A stretch of 64,000 nt of DNA from Methylophaga sp. 42_25_T18 (lineage in GTDB: Bacteria > Pseudomonadota > Gammaproteobacteria > Nitrosococcales > Methylophagaceae), in contig MAAJ01000008.1 of the NCBI GenBank assembly GCA_002163085.1, positions 124,001-188,000 on the forward strand, given 5' to 3'. How positions within the stretch are numbered: position 1 is the first letter of the stretch; each line of letters begins with the position of its first letter. Under the pieces are notes generated by a model that saw only the letters and a list, made by a program, of their open reading frames with translations, was not told the origin of the DNA and did no database searches. The position numbers and the translations under genes were made by a program. Below, piece by piece: positions 44,986-54,035 of this stretch.

Positions 44986-45740
44986 CTTATTAGAAATTCC
45001 TCAACGATTTTTTTGAATTTCTGTGGGCGTTCAGCATGTATCCAATGCCCCGCTGGTACCGCAGAAAATTCAGCATATGGGAATATTTGTTTTATATCTT
45101 CTCGATCTTGTGACGTGACATAATCACTGTGCTCACCATAGATAAATAGGCTAGTGATGTCCAAATTGGATTCCGTAAGCACGGCTTTCATGAACTCTTT
45201 ATAGTTAGCTTTCAATGCCTGTAAATTAATACGCCACTTTAACTGCTCACTGTCTAATGACAAATTCATCAATAAAAACTGTCGTACTTGTTGATCTGCT
45301 ATCGACACAGCCAAGGCTTCATCAACTTGTTTGCGTGATTTTAATTCCGCAAAATTCAAAGCCATCATTGCATCCATTAAGGGCGTGTGTTCACCTTCAT
45401 ATTGCCTAGGAGAAATATCAACGATAATTAACTTTTCGACATATTGTTCATAAAGCTCGGCAAACTGCATTGCAGCCTTTCCGCCAAGTGAATGACCAAG
45501 AATAGTAACTTTGTTAAGCGCTAAGTCTTGGCACAGCTCGTAGATATCCTCTGCCATATCGACCAGACTTTGACTATCACTGTGAGGGGAACGTCCATGA
45601 TTACGTAAATCAATACTGATTACTTGATTTTGCTTGGAAAAATATTTGATCATACTTCGCCAGTTATCAGACGAACCGAACAGTCCATGTATAACTAATA
45701 GCGGTTTGCCAGAGCCGGTGATCTGATAATGTAATTTCAT
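44982..45740 (-). CDS. ybfF: Alpha/beta-hydrolase esterase, YbfF-like
   Basis: This 252-residue protein has GLFGSSDNWRSM, DLRNHGRSPHSD, the nucleophile elbow GHSLGGKAAMQF (Ser near residue 91) and a late catalytic His in GHWIHAERP. This set matches E. coli YbfF, an acyl-CoA and palmitoyl-type esterase. The exact substrate is open. It leads a two-gene operon with the MazG-like protein and diverges from a 57-residue gene. Confidence 0.87.
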   Translation of the reverse strand: MKLHYQITGSGKPLLVIHGLFGSSDNWRSMIKYFSKQNQVISIDLRNHGRSPHSDSQSLVDMAEDIYELCQDLALNKVTILGHSLGGKAAMQFAELYEQYVEKLIIVDISPRQYEGEHTPLMDAMMALNFAELKSRKQVDEALAVSIADQQVRQFLLMNLSLDSEQLKWRINLQALKANYKEFMKAVLTESNLDITSLFIYGEHSDYVTSQDREDIKQIFPYAEFSAVPAGHWIHAERPQKFKKIVEEFLIR

Positions 45741-45804
45741 TAATTAACGGTTTTTATTTTTGACGTCTATAATGTCGAGATTTTATTACGTTTGGAGAAA
45801 TTTT

Positions 45805-45978
45805 GTGGAAGATGAAACCATTTTAGTCATGTTAGTGCAACAATATGCGAGTAAACATGGCATTACCTTTAGTTCGAAACACCTTGACGATCCTGTTAAG
45901 AAAAAACAATTAATCTCTTTGATTCAAGAGTCACTCGCTGGTAAACGTGGCCCAGTCACTGACGACGACCTAGTTTAA
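45805..45978 (+). CDS. Small 57-residue protein of unknown function
   Basis: The frame begins with GTG at 45805, seven bases after ggag, and reads as a short mixed-charge protein (ETILVMLVQQYASKHGITFSS, ending GPVTDDDLV). The longer frame from 45760 lacks a ribosome site. I do not recognise a family. It ends 0-2 bases before a strong bidirectional terminator. Confidence 0.6.
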   Translation: MEDETILVMLVQQYASKHGITFSSKHLDDPVKKKQLISLIQESLAGKRGPVTDDDLV

Positions 45979-46007
45979 ACAAAAAGGCCACCCAAAGGGG
46001 TGGCCTT
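45978..46007. terminator. Bidirectional rho-independent terminator (fabB side)
   Basis: aaaaaggccaccc and gggtggccttttt form a perfect stem with an aaag loop, with A and T runs either side. It serves the 57-residue gene and the convergent fabB. Confidence 0.93.
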
Positions 46008-46012
46008 TTTAA

Positions 46013-47230
46013 TTAATCGTCTAACTTCTCAAATACTAAGCAGGCATTGGTACCACCAAAACCAAAGCTATTTGACATCACTGTTTTCAAGCCGGCATTA
46101 TCTTTACGTTCTCGTAGTATCGATATGCCTTCTGCCTCAGGATCCAAATTATCAATATTAGCTGAAGCAGCTAAAAAGTCATTTTCCATCATTAACAAGC
46201 AATAAATAGCTTCTTGCACGCCTGCTGCACCCAAGGAATGACCTGATAATGATTTGGTTGACCCCACGAGCGGAGTATCGTTGCCGAAGGCTTGTTTAAT
46301 CGCACCTAACTCAGCTAAATCACCAACTGGTGTGCTGGTACCATGCGCATTAATATAATCAATAGGAGCATCTACCGTAGCGGTAGCTAATTGCATGCAA
46401 CGTATCGCACCTTCACCCGATGGAGCTACCATATCGTAACCATCAGAAGTTGCGCCATAACCTGTTAATTCTGCATAAATTTTGGCACCACGTGCTTTGG
46501 CATGTTCGTATTCTTCCAATACTAATACACCACCACCACCAGCAATAACAAAACCATCACGATCTGCGTCATAAGCACGAGAGGCTTTATCTGGTGTTTC
46601 GTTATATTTAGTTGACAAGGCGCCCATCGCATCAAACAATGAGCTCATTGTCCAATGTTCTTCTTCGGCACCACCGGCAAATACAATATCTTGTTTACCA
46701 AGTTGGATTTGTTCCATCGCATTACCGATGCAATGTGCACTGGTTGCACACGCTGACGACATCGAGTAATTCACACCTTTAATCTTAAATGGTGTCGCTA
46801 GACAAGCTGAAGTCGTACTGCCCATCACTTGTGTTACTCGGTAAGGACCAACTCTACGTAGGCCTTTATTTCGTAATATATCTGCTGCTTCAACTTGATT
46901 TGAAGATGAAGCACCACCAGAGCCCATAACCAGACCGGTACGAGGATTGGATACTTGCTCTTCTGTTAAACCAGCATCTTCAATCGCTTGTTTCATTGAA
47001 ATATAAGCATATGCAGCTGCATCGCCCATAAACCGTAATACTTTACGATCAATATGTTCTTTAAAATCAATATCAACTGAACCTGCAACATGACTACGAA
47101 AGCCCATATCTGCATATTCTTGCTTGAATTTAATGCCTGAACGGCCTTCTCTTAATGATTCTGTAACAGAATCAGCATCTAAGCCTAGACAAGAGGTAAT
47201 ACCTAAGCCAGTAACTACAACACGTTTCAT
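46013..47230 (-). CDS. fabB: Beta-ketoacyl-ACP synthase I
   Basis: This 405-residue protein has the thiolase fold with [15 protein letters not shown] (catalytic Cys), and [11 protein letters not shown] and [15 protein letters not shown], which supply the two His. FabB elongates and, with FabA, makes unsaturated fatty acids. Homology starts at the second Met (47230), with agga seven bases before it. It lies 9 bases after fabA. Confidence 0.95.
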   Translation of the reverse strand: MKRVVVTGLGITSCLGLDADSVTESLREGRSGIKFKQEYADMGFRSHVAGSVDIDFKEHIDRKVLRFMGDAAAYAYISMKQAIEDAGLTEEQVSNPRTGLVMGSGGASSSNQVEAADILRNKGLRRVGPYRVTQVMGSTTSACLATPFKIKGVNYSMSSACATSAHCIGNAMEQIQLGKQDIVFAGGAEEEHWTMSSLFDAMGALSTKYNETPDKASRAYDADRDGFVIAGGGGVLVLEEYEHAKARGAKIYAELTGYGATSDGYDMVAPSGEGAIRCMQLATATVDAPIDYINAHGTSTPVGDLAELGAIKQAFGNDTPLVGSTKSLSGHSLGAAGVQEAIYCLLMMENDFLAASANIDNLDPEAEGISILRERKDNAGLKTVMSNSFGFGGTNACLVFEKLDD

Positions 47231-47239
47231 CATCGTATC

Positions 47240-47755
47240 CTAAAAATCATCCGTAGATGTAAACAAACCAACGCGTAGATCTTTTGCAGCATAAATCTCA
47301 CGACCATCAACTGAGACCGTTCCGTCAGCAATAGCTAGGACTAATTTGCGTGCAATGACTCGTTTAAGGTCAAGCTTATAGGTGACTTTTTTTGCTGTTG
47401 GTAATACTTGACCAGAAAATTTTACTTCACCAGAACCTAGAGCACGACCACGGCCAGGATTACCATCCCAAGCAAGGAAAAATCCAACTAATTGCCACAT
47501 AGCATCAAGACCTAAGCATCCTGGCATCACCGGATCACCTGGAAAATGGCAATCAAAAAACCATAAGTCTGATTTAATATCCAGTTCAGCGATAATTTCA
47601 CCCTTGCCGTATTTACCACCGGTATTCGAGATATGAGTGATGCGGTCCATCATTAACATATTTGGTGTAGGTAATTGAGCATTGCCAGGACCAAACATTT
47701 CGCCTTGTCCACATTGCAATAGCTCTTCGTAGCTAAAAGATGATTGTTTACTCAT
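47240..47755 (-). CDS. fabA: 3-hydroxydecanoyl-ACP dehydratase/isomerase
   Basis: This 171-residue protein matches E. coli FabA in length. It has [20 protein letters not shown] (catalytic His) followed by [12 protein letters not shown] with its conserved acidic partner. It dehydrates 3-hydroxydecanoyl-ACP and isomerises the product to the cis-3 form that starts unsaturated fatty acid synthesis. It heads a fabA-fabB operon. Confidence 0.96.
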   Translation of the reverse strand: MSKQSSFSYEELLQCGQGEMFGPGNAQLPTPNMLMMDRITHISNTGGKYGKGEIIAELDIKSDLWFFDCHFPGDPVMPGCLGLDAMWQLVGFFLAWDGNPGRGRALGSGEVKFSGQVLPTAKKVTYKLDLKRVIARKLVLAIADGTVSVDGREIYAAKDLRVGLFTSTDDF

Positions 47756-47828
47756 GAATTCTTCTAAAGTATGGCCACCAATTGGGCAGCGCTATGATAT
47801 CACGACAGGGGTAAAATCAAAAAGATCG

Positions 47829-47840
47829 TGAACTAGTTCA
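47829..47840. promoter_or_regulatory. 12-bp perfect palindrome upstream of fabA
   Basis: TGAACTAGTTCA lies about 75 bases before the fabA ATG, near the terminator of the TolC gene. It could be an operator for a fatty-acid regulator; it does not match the FadR or FabR consensus as I know them. Confidence 0.3.
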
Positions 47841-47864
47841 TTGATTTTAAATATCAGATAATAA

Positions 47865-47890
47865 AAAGCCACGGTTAAAACCGTGGCTTT
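47865..47890 (-). terminator. Rho-independent terminator after the TolC-type gene
   Basis: aaagccacggttaaaaccgtggcttt is a clean hairpin, followed on the minus strand by ttattatc after a short T-run. It lies 24 bases after the tolC-type stop. Confidence 0.85.
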
Positions 47891-47913
47891 GAATATTTTA
47901 ACTTACAGCTTAT

Positions 47914-49243
47914 TTAGTTGCTGGCAACAGTAGCACTTGCTTCTGGTACGGCAACATCAACACCTTCTAATAATGCACCCATACTGTTCAGAATGCGAAA
48001 CATTGCAAACAGTTGATCATATTGCGCATTAACCAGATCCTGACGAGAAGAAAACACTTCGTTTTCAGAGTCTAGTAAATCCAGTAATGTACGTTGTCCT
48101 AAACTAAATTGCTGTTGGTAAGCATCACGAGAACGTTCACTTGAATTAACATGCTGTTTGAAATAGCCAAGTTGATTATTAACTGTTTGCAAAGCACTCC
48201 AAGATAAACGCACGCTTTGTTCAACTTGACGGCGCGTATTATTACGAATTTCAGCAGCTTGATTAATTAAATGTGCTGTTTCTTGACGGCGTGCTTTATC
48301 TCTACCACCGTTCAAAAGGTTATAACGTAGACGAATCATTGCTGTTGTATCGTTATTATGACCTTTCACGCCATCGATATCATCATTAGCCGTTGTGCCT
48401 AATTCAAAATCCACGCGCGGGAAGAACGGCGATTTTGCCGTATCATGTTGCGCGTTAGCAGACTCAATATCTGATTCTGCTGATTTCAGTGTTGGGTGGT
48501 TATTGATTGCTTGGTCAACCGCTTCGTCCAATGTTCCAGGAAGCAAGCCTTCTGGTGATTGAGGATCTGACAACGATTCTGCCGCAATACCAACTACACG
48601 CAAGTAGTTTGTTTCTGCATCACGTAAATTACTTTCTTCCGCGATAAGGTTTGTTTGAGCCAAAGCCACTCGACCTTGGCTTTGATCTAAATCAGCTTTT
48701 CGGCCGACACCACGGTCACTACGCAATTTAATTTGCGTCATGCGTACGTTCATGAGCTTCCAAGTTAGTGCTAGCTAAATCAACAAGCTTTTGGCGTCGT
48801 AAGACATTTAGATAAGCTTCAACAGCTTCTAGTCCAGTATTTTCAGCAGCACTCGTTACACTGTATGCGCGAGAATCGGTACGAGCAGTTTGTCGGCGTA
48901 CTTCATTTTTAGTTGCCATGCCATCAAATAGCATTTGGCGTAAATTCAAGCTCGCTTCATCACGGTTCAGGCTTGTTTTATTGTGATTGGTACCTGCAGC
49001 CCGTGTTGTTGGGTTATCAGTTTCTTCCCACCCGGTACCTATTGCTAGGTCAATGGTTGGAAAGTAACCCGCACGAGCTTGATTAATTTCTTCAGCGACA
49101 GCATTTCGTTCATTGGCAGCTGCCAATACATCAGGATTTGTTTTTACCGTTGCACTGACTGCTTCTTGTAGAGTATCTGCATGTGCAAGCGTCGTCATGC
49201 CTAATGCTAAAGGTATGATCATTACTAATGGTTTTAATTTCAT
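47914..49243 (-). pseudogene. tolC: TolC-family outer-membrane channel split by a +1 frameshift
   Basis: The N-terminal frame (from 49243) has a signal peptide (MKLKPLVMIIPLALGMTTLAHA) and runs to LEAHERTH, then leaves frame and stops after DAN. The next frame (from 48753) continues with QIKLRSDRGVGRKADLDQ to the end. One extra base near 48738-48742 explains both; removing it gives about 442 residues, normal for a type I secretion TolC homologue. It could be a real mutation or an assembly error. Upstream genes encode the matching adaptor and ABC transporter. Confidence 0.8.
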
Positions 49244-49391
49244 TATCTCTCTATCCTTAAAATGTTTACCGTTAGTGCGTTAAATACCATCTCCAACACC
49301 CGCATCAACGCTAAATTTAAACCTAAAATTATTATAATAATTATATTGTAAGCGTATGTATTTAAACACATACAGACAAAAAAACAAGCCT

Positions 49392-50024
49392 TTACCGCAA
49401 ATCCCTGAAAAAAATTGCTAATGTCAGTCTATCAGGAAGCCCCATTTTCTGGAATATTGAGGTTAAATGAGACTTTACCGTCCTTTCAGTAATATTCATA
49501 GTCTTGGCAATCATTTTATTTGTTGCGCCATAACTAACCTGTTCTGCCACTTCTATTTCTTTTGGAGACAATGTATCGAGTGCATGTTGTTGTTCTTCAT
49601 TAATCGTTGGTACATCTACCAATTCATCTATAAGACCTGAAATTACATGTCGCTCAACCCAGACTTCACCATGAAGAATAAGTTTTAAGGCTTCATTTAA
49701 TTTTTCAATTGGTAATGAATCATCAAAATATCCGCGCGCACCATTTTTCAAGGCGGCAATCTGAATTCCCATTGGTCTGCTAGGACCTAATATGAGTAAT
49801 TTACTATTAGGGCTTTTTGTTTTAAATTCTGATATTTTTTCCGCTTGTTGCTCTTCAACCAAATACTGGTGACATAGAATCAAGTCCGGCTGTCTGTCTA
49901 ATGCCGTAACTAGCGAATCGAGATCGCCAAATTCAGAACTTAAATAACTTGATGACAATCCATCAACGATACGCTTAGATTCTTCCTGTTCAGGTGTTGC
50001 AATAAATAGTGTCGCCACAGTCAT
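49392..50024 (-). CDS. LuxR-type regulator with degenerate receiver
   Basis: This 210-residue protein has the shape of a NarL/FixJ response regulator, with a good LuxR helix-turn-helix (LSPKEIEVAEQVSYGATNKMIAKTMNITERTVKSHL) at ~150-205. In the receiver, the residue aligned with the phospho-Asp is His (LILCHQYL), the conserved Lys is Asp (GYFDDS) and the Thr is Gly (LLILGPS). It is therefore unlikely to be activated by phosphorylation. It lies 17 bases after the HlyD gene and before the tolC-type gene, so it may control this secretion system. Confidence 0.8.
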   Translation of the reverse strand: MTVATLFIATPEQEESKRIVDGLSSSYLSSEFGDLDSLVTALDRQPDLILCHQYLVEEQQAEKISEFKTKSPNSKLLILGPSRPMGIQIAALKNGARGYFDDSLPIEKLNEALKLILHGEVWVERHVISGLIDELVDVPTINEEQQHALDTLSPKEIEVAEQVSYGATNKMIAKTMNITERTVKSHLTSIFQKMGLPDRLTLAIFFRDLR

Positions 50025-50041
50025 CTTGCTTGTTCCATTAT

Positions 50042-51373
50042 TTATCTTTCTCGCATCGCTTCATTTTTTGCTTTTAAAATTGGTTTTAGCAAGTAATCTA
50101 ACACGGATTTCTTACCGGTTAAAATATCCACACTCGCTGTCATCCCAGGGATAATATCTAACTGTCCTTTGCTATTATCAATATAATTTTTTTCTGTGCG
50201 TAAGTAAATTAAATAATAACTTTCATCTTTTTCATCCGTAATAGTATCAGCACTAATTCGTTCTAGCTTAGCAGGCAAGCCCCCGTAGATAGAAAAATCA
50301 TAGGCGGTGAGCTTAACCATGGCTTCTTGCCCAGGTCGAAGAAAAGCGATATCAGCAGGTCTTATCTGTGCTTCTATCAAAAGATTATCTTCAACAGGTA
50401 CAATCTCAATCAAATCCATGCCCGGTTGAATAATACCGCCAACAGTATTAATTTTAAGCAGCTTAATTGTCCCTTTCACCGGTGAACGAACCTGTGTTCT
50501 TGTAACCCGATCTTCAAGAGAAAAAATTGTTTCTTTCGTTCTCGCTAATTCCGATCTAATTTCACTCCATTGACTTGCAGCTTCCGTTTTAAACCGAATG
50601 TTTTGTTCATTAATTTTATGTCTTACTTCACTCAGTGTTGAACGAATCCGCGGAATAGCCAAGCGGTTGGCCTCCATATCACCTTGTAGCTCATTTACTG
50701 TACGTTTCAGCCGCAACAATTCAACTTCTGACATAACGCCATCAGCGACCAAAGGTTCCGACATGTGTAGTTCTCGATTACTTAACTCGTAACCCCGATC
50801 TAGCTGTTTTTGGCGTGCTTGACGTTCGACAAGCTCTTGGCGACGCTGATGCTCCTGCTGCCTTAGTACTCGAATTGTTGAATCAAGTTCTAGTTGTCGA
50901 GAATTGTATAATGACATCTCATTGGCAGCCAAATTTGGTTTTTCGCGTAGCACTTCTTCAGGCAATACCAATTTTTTGCCTTCACTTTCAGCTTTTAATC
51001 TGGCTGTTCTTGCTAACAGTTCCCAATATTTAAGTTGGGTTTCTCTATATGATGAGGCAAAGCGGGTGTCATCAATCTTTAATAGTACCTGGCCTTTTTC
51101 TACAATCTGACCTTCAGCAATCAATACTTCCGATAAGATGCCACCTTCAAGATTTTGAATCACTTGAATTTTACTAGACGGTATGACTTTGCCATCACCG
51201 CGCGTTACTTCATCAAGTGTTGTTTCTTTTGCCCACCAGCCAGCAACCACAAAAAATACTATTGCTATAATCAGTAAAGAATGACCACCCCGGTGAACCG
51301 ATTCCAACGTTGCAGCACTGACTTCAGACATGAACTCTGCATCATCGGGATGAGTACGTTTGAACCAAGCCAT
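50042..51373 (-). CDS. HlyD-family type I secretion adaptor
   Basis: This 443-residue protein has one N-terminal membrane segment (SLLIIAIVFFVVAGWWA near 30-47), the biotinyl-lipoyl half-motif (ILSEVLIAEGQIVEKGQVLLKIDDT), long coiled coils (~120-290) and the C-terminal barrel (VRSPVKGTIKLLKINTVGGIIQPGMDLIEIVP). It bridges the ABC transporter to TolC in the periplasm. It sits 4 bases after the ABC gene. Confidence 0.9.
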   Translation of the reverse strand: MAWFKRTHPDDAEFMSEVSAATLESVHRGGHSLLIIAIVFFVVAGWWAKETTLDEVTRGDGKVIPSSKIQVIQNLEGGILSEVLIAEGQIVEKGQVLLKIDDTRFASSYRETQLKYWELLARTARLKAESEGKKLVLPEEVLREKPNLAANEMSLYNSRQLELDSTIRVLRQQEHQRRQELVERQARQKQLDRGYELSNRELHMSEPLVADGVMSEVELLRLKRTVNELQGDMEANRLAIPRIRSTLSEVRHKINEQNIRFKTEAASQWSEIRSELARTKETIFSLEDRVTRTQVRSPVKGTIKLLKINTVGGIIQPGMDLIEIVPVEDNLLIEAQIRPADIAFLRPGQEAMVKLTAYDFSIYGGLPAKLERISADTITDEKDESYYLIYLRTEKNYIDNSKGQLDIIPGMTASVDILTGKKSVLDYLLKPILKAKNEAMRER

Positions 51374-51377
51374 CTGT

Positions 51378-53558
51378 TTATCCTTTAGAAACTTTAATAT
51401 GGCCTTTTTTAAGGGCTGTTAACACTTGTTCACGTGGCCCATCGGCAACTAAACGACCTTGATCCATAACAATAATCCGATCAACTAAACTTAATAGTGA
51501 CGCTTTATGTGTCACTAGCAATAACGTTTTACCTTCCAAAGTCTCAGCTAACTTGGCCTTAAAAGCCTCCTCAGTACTATTGTCCATTGCATTTGTTGGT
51601 TCATCTAACACAAGGACAGGTGGAGCCGATAATAATGCTCGAGCAACAGCCACACTCTGTCTTTGACCGCCAGACAGTCCCTCACCACGTTCACCAACTG
51701 GCATATCAAAACCTGCAGGATGTCGATTTACAAACTCTGTGACGCCGGTAACTTCAGCGGCCTTAAGCACTGCGGCATCGTCAGCAAAGGGAGCGCCCAT
51801 AGCAATGTTATCGCGGATACTGCCAAAAAATAAAACAACATCTTGTGGGGCATAACCAACATTACGACGCAAATCTACCGGATCGACCTGTCTAATATCA
51901 GTACCATCTAATAAAATTGATCCATTACTAGGCTCATATAATCCCAGTATTAACTTTTCTATTGAGCTTTTGCCAGAGCCAATACGGCCGATAAACGCGA
52001 CTTTTTCACCTGGCTGCACAGTAAAAGAAATTTCAGACAGGGCATCCATTGGTTGTTCAGGATAACGAAATGAGACTTTTTTGAACTCTATGCCGCCCTT
52101 AAAATCCGGCCGATGAAGAAACTCACGCCCAGAAGGTCGCTCTACTGGCAAACTCATCAAACTGTTCAATGAGCTTAACGCTGCTTTTGATTGGTGATAA
52201 CGCGTTAAAATTCCTGCTACTTGTCCCATTGGAGCCAAAGCACGACCAGTCAATATCGTACTGGCAATCAATGCGCCCATGGTGATATCACCTTCAGCAA
52301 TTTTATATACGCCGAAAACAACGACACTAATAGAAGCCATTTGTTGTAAGAAAGACGTAAAGTTCACTGCCGAAGATGATAGAAGACGAGTCCGTTGACC
52401 ATATTTGGCCATAGAACCAATAGTCTGCTCCCATTTTCGTTGTATTGGTGTTTCCGCACCAATGCTCTTTATGGTTTCAAGCCCCGTTAGGGTTTCAATC
52501 AATGTGGCACTTTTCTGGCCAGAATGGCGAAAAAGTTGTTGAACAGTTTTACTTAAAGGTATTTGTATAATTAAACTAAATATTATAGCTATCGGTATTA
52601 CTGCCAATGGCACATAAGCTAATTCACCCGAAATGGTCCAAATGACAAAAATGAACAGAAATGCAAACGGTAGGTCTATTAATGTAGCGATGGTGGCAGA
52701 AGTAAAAAAGTCGCGGAAAGACTCAAACTCTTGCATGCTATTGGCAAAAGAACCCACCGAGTTTGACCTTGCCGCCATCTTAATATTGAGTACTTTCTCA
52801 AAGATAGTAGCAGATAAAATAACATCTGCTTTTTTCCCCGCCACGTCGATAAAGTAACCACGTAACGTTCGCAATAACAAATCAAATACAAAAACGGTAG
52901 CAACACCAATCGCCAATACCCATAACGTTTCTATTGCATGATTGGGTACCACACGGTCATACACATTCATAATAAATAGCGGAGATGCCAATGCAAACGA
53001 GTTAACTAAAATCGACGCTAAAAACACTTCACCATATATAGGCCAGAACCTGAGTATCGTGCCCCAAAACCAATGGCGGGTCTTCGGGATTTCACTATGT
53101 TCACTTCGTTGATCAAAATGGTGAACAGATTTTATGAAAATTGTATATCCACTGTACTGGCTTTTTAAATCTTTAAGTAAGATTTCACTTTCACCTTCGC
53201 CAGACTCTGGAAAGATAACGCGAGCGGTTTTTTGTTTGAACTCTAATACAACGCAAGCAGTGCTGTTTTCAAGTAATAACACCGCTGGCAATACCAGATT
53301 GGAAATTTTCCGTAGCGGACGCTTAACAACTTTTGAAGTTAGTCCCGCTCGTTCTGCAGCACGAGAAAACAGTTTAGGGGTAAGTTTATTGTCGACTAAA
53401 GGTAAGCCGGCGATTAACGATTCAGCACTATGAGGTTTGTTTAAAATTTTTGCTAATACAGTCAAACAACTCAATAAAGGATCATCAAGTGTATTATGTG
53501 CATCAGCAGCATCCCATTCCTTGTTATCGTTTATATCTGTTATTTTCTCTGAGGCCAT
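51378..53558 (-). CDS. Type I secretion ABC transporter (LapB-like)
   Basis: This protein of about 726 residues has an N-terminal C39-like domain without the catalytic Cys-His set (DPLLSCLTVLAKIL) and six membrane helices (~165-440). The ATPase has Walker A (GRIGSGKSS), signature LSGGQRQSVA and Walker B VLVLDEP. Inactive C39 domains are typical of transporters for RTX and large adhesin proteins. No substrate gene is in the window. I use the Met at 53558; the TTG at 53567 is less likely. Confidence 0.9.
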   Translation of the reverse strand: MASEKITDINDNKEWDAADAHNTLDDPLLSCLTVLAKILNKPHSAESLIAGLPLVDNKLTPKLFSRAAERAGLTSKVVKRPLRKISNLVLPAVLLLENSTACVVLEFKQKTARVIFPESGEGESEILLKDLKSQYSGYTIFIKSVHHFDQRSEHSEIPKTRHWFWGTILRFWPIYGEVFLASILVNSFALASPLFIMNVYDRVVPNHAIETLWVLAIGVATVFVFDLLLRTLRGYFIDVAGKKADVILSATIFEKVLNIKMAARSNSVGSFANSMQEFESFRDFFTSATIATLIDLPFAFLFIFVIWTISGELAYVPLAVIPIAIIFSLIIQIPLSKTVQQLFRHSGQKSATLIETLTGLETIKSIGAETPIQRKWEQTIGSMAKYGQRTRLLSSSAVNFTSFLQQMASISVVVFGVYKIAEGDITMGALIASTILTGRALAPMGQVAGILTRYHQSKAALSSLNSLMSLPVERPSGREFLHRPDFKGGIEFKKVSFRYPEQPMDALSEISFTVQPGEKVAFIGRIGSGKSSIEKLILGLYEPSNGSILLDGTDIRQVDPVDLRRNVGYAPQDVVLFFGSIRDNIAMGAPFADDAAVLKAAEVTGVTEFVNRHPAGFDMPVGERGEGLSGGQRQSVAVARALLSAPPVLVLDEPTNAMDNSTEEAFKAKLAETLEGKTLLLVTHKASLLSLVDRIIVMDQGRLVADGPREQVLTALKKGHIKVSKG

Positions 53559-53689
53559 GAGCTGCAAGCTATACCATTATCTTTGAAGGTGATGGGTGTC
53601 ACAGTTTTTTACTTTACTGTAAAGCCTAATGTACTTAAATCGAATATGATGTGATAAAGTTCAGCAATTAATTCTAGGATAATGCGGCT

Positions 53690-54028
53690 ATGGCTTATAT
53701 TCAGCGAGATCAACACGGTAAAATCACCGCTGTTTTTGACACAGCACAAGCAAATGCTCAAGAATCATTATTAGCTGATGATCCTGAACTATTGGACTAT
53801 TTAGTAAACTCTGCAGATTTAGATGACGCACGCACTATTTTATCCACTTCGGATATTGATTTAATTCGAGTTTTGGAAGATCTTGTTAATACCCTTATCG
53901 ATCAAAAAGTGATTTTATTTACAGATCTGCCACTAGCTGCACGTGAAAAATTGGCAAGCCGCGAGAGAATACGTGGCCACTTACATAGCCTTGATAATTT
54001 AATGGCTGACGAGCAAGGCATACTTTAA
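53690..54028 (+). CDS. Small helical protein of the 'tryptophan synthase beta-like' group
   Basis: This 112-residue protein starts MAYIQRDQHGKITAVF and has DIDLIRVLEDLVNTLIDQKVI and FTDLPLAAREKLASRERIRG. Close relatives are often labelled tryptophan synthase subunit beta in proteobacterial annotations. It has none of that enzyme's PLP motifs and is far too short, so the name is wrong. Function unknown. It diverges from the ABC gene and ends 7 bases from the convergent der stop. Confidence 0.7.
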   Translation: MAYIQRDQHGKITAVFDTAQANAQESLLADDPELLDYLVNSADLDDARTILSTSDIDLIRVLEDLVNTLIDQKVILFTDLPLAAREKLASRERIRGHLHSLDNLMADEQGIL

Positions 54029-54035
54029 GCTAAGT

